DNA of 50,157 nucleotides, from positions 1 through 50,157 of the forward strand of contig CAKPFM010000010.1 of NCBI GenBank assembly GCA_934153945.1, in the 5' to 3' direction. The notes beneath the pieces were generated by a model, which did not search any database, was not told where the DNA came from, and was given only the letters and a program-made list of their open reading frames with translations. Of the stretch, positions 50,134 through 50,157 are shown one piece after another; positions within the stretch are counted from its first letter, which is position 1; every line of letters begins with the position of its first letter. The position numbers and the translations under genes are program-made. Origin of the DNA: an uncultured Bacilli bacterium. Its GTDB lineage: Bacteria; Bacillota_I; Bacilli_A; RF39; UBA660.

Positions 50134-50157
50134 ATGAAAAGAAAAGGATTTACGCTA
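50134..50157 (+). CDS. type IV prepilin-like protein, first 8 codons only
   Basis: A strong AAGGAAGGAG precedes the ATG. The visible residues MKRKGFTL are exactly the basic leader and GFTL of the prepilin cleavage motif (usually GFTLIE). The gene continues beyond the window. Confidence 0.6.

Noticed and set aside
1..50157. CRISPR array, restriction system or classical toxin-antitoxin pair
   Set aside because: No regular spacer-repeat array and no methylase, restriction or known toxin domain was seen on either strand.
1..50157. Alternative genetic code (UGA as Trp)
   Set aside because: TGA is used as a real stop at the end of several genes, including the terminase, and Trp positions are TGG.

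Overview
The window is a very AT-rich segment of a low-GC Gram-positive (Bacilli-like) chromosome carrying the late half of a siphovirus-type prophage. TGA acts as a stop codon (for example at the end of the terminase gene) and Trp is encoded by TGG, so this is the standard bacterial code and not the Mycoplasma code. DnaB/DnaI primosome proteins, SpoIIID, a Cse60-like protein, a SpoVB-like flippase and a T-box before thrS point to a spore-former or a recent descendant of one, in a gut-type Bacilli lineage near Erysipelotrichales/RF39. The lineage is an inference.

Positions 1 to about 28,990 are prophage; its integration, repressor and replication end lies left of the window. From 1 to 8,230 there is a tightly packed sense-strand run of small early/middle genes, many overlapping by 1-14 bases, with GGTG-type ribosome binding sites. 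Recognisable members are a lipoprotein, a RepL-like winged-helix protein, YopX, the RNA ligase RtcB, a LexA-type DNA-binding domain without peptidase, small zinc-ribbon proteins, and a second, ATP-dependent-type RNA ligase. From 8,281 to 28,627 come the late genes: large terminase, SPP1-type portal, two tRNAs (Thr-UGU, Pro-UGG) in a structured non-coding stretch, scaffold, SU10/DUF5309-type capsid, connector, head closure, tail completion, tail terminator, tail tube, two tail assembly chaperone frames, tape measure, an antisense lipoprotein moron, distal tail, tail hub, a fibre with fibronectin and pyocin-knob regions, holin-like proteins and a CHAP endolysin. A 24-residue membrane peptide and a repeat-rich spacer lead to a tRNA-Ile2/Met(CAU) gene, the probable host junction.

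The most unusual signal is a repeated RNA-like leader in the late region: a constant TGTAGCAC, a hairpin whose stem sequence differs in every copy but stays paired, a constant loop (A)GGGAAA, and a 3' arm that runs into the ribosome binding site. It precedes the terminase, capsid, tail tube and distal tail genes. A fifth copy lies in inverted orientation between terminase and portal, so that on the sense strand it would form a hairpin RNA complementary to both constant blocks. The portal has a hairpin that may be a diverged relative. Compensatory stem changes argue for selection on RNA structure, and the position argues for control of translation of the structural genes. A second theme is RNA repair: RtcB, an RNA ligase and two tRNAs in one phage suggest defence against tRNA-cleaving host toxins.

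From 29,200 to the end is host chromosome: cysK-cysS, a DUF192 protein divergent from a Flp-type pilin, a SpoVB-like flippase, peptide deformylase, a membrane protein, an Rpn/PD-(D/E)XK gene split by a complete IS21-family element (60-bp perfect inverted repeats, 5-bp target duplication), fhs, a dnaB-dnaI-RNB-like operon whose RNB protein has an eroded active site, a T-box-led operon of a small protein plus a TGS-less thrS, an oligosaccharide flippase, a Cse60-like protein, lepA, spoIIID, and the first codons of a type IV prepilin.
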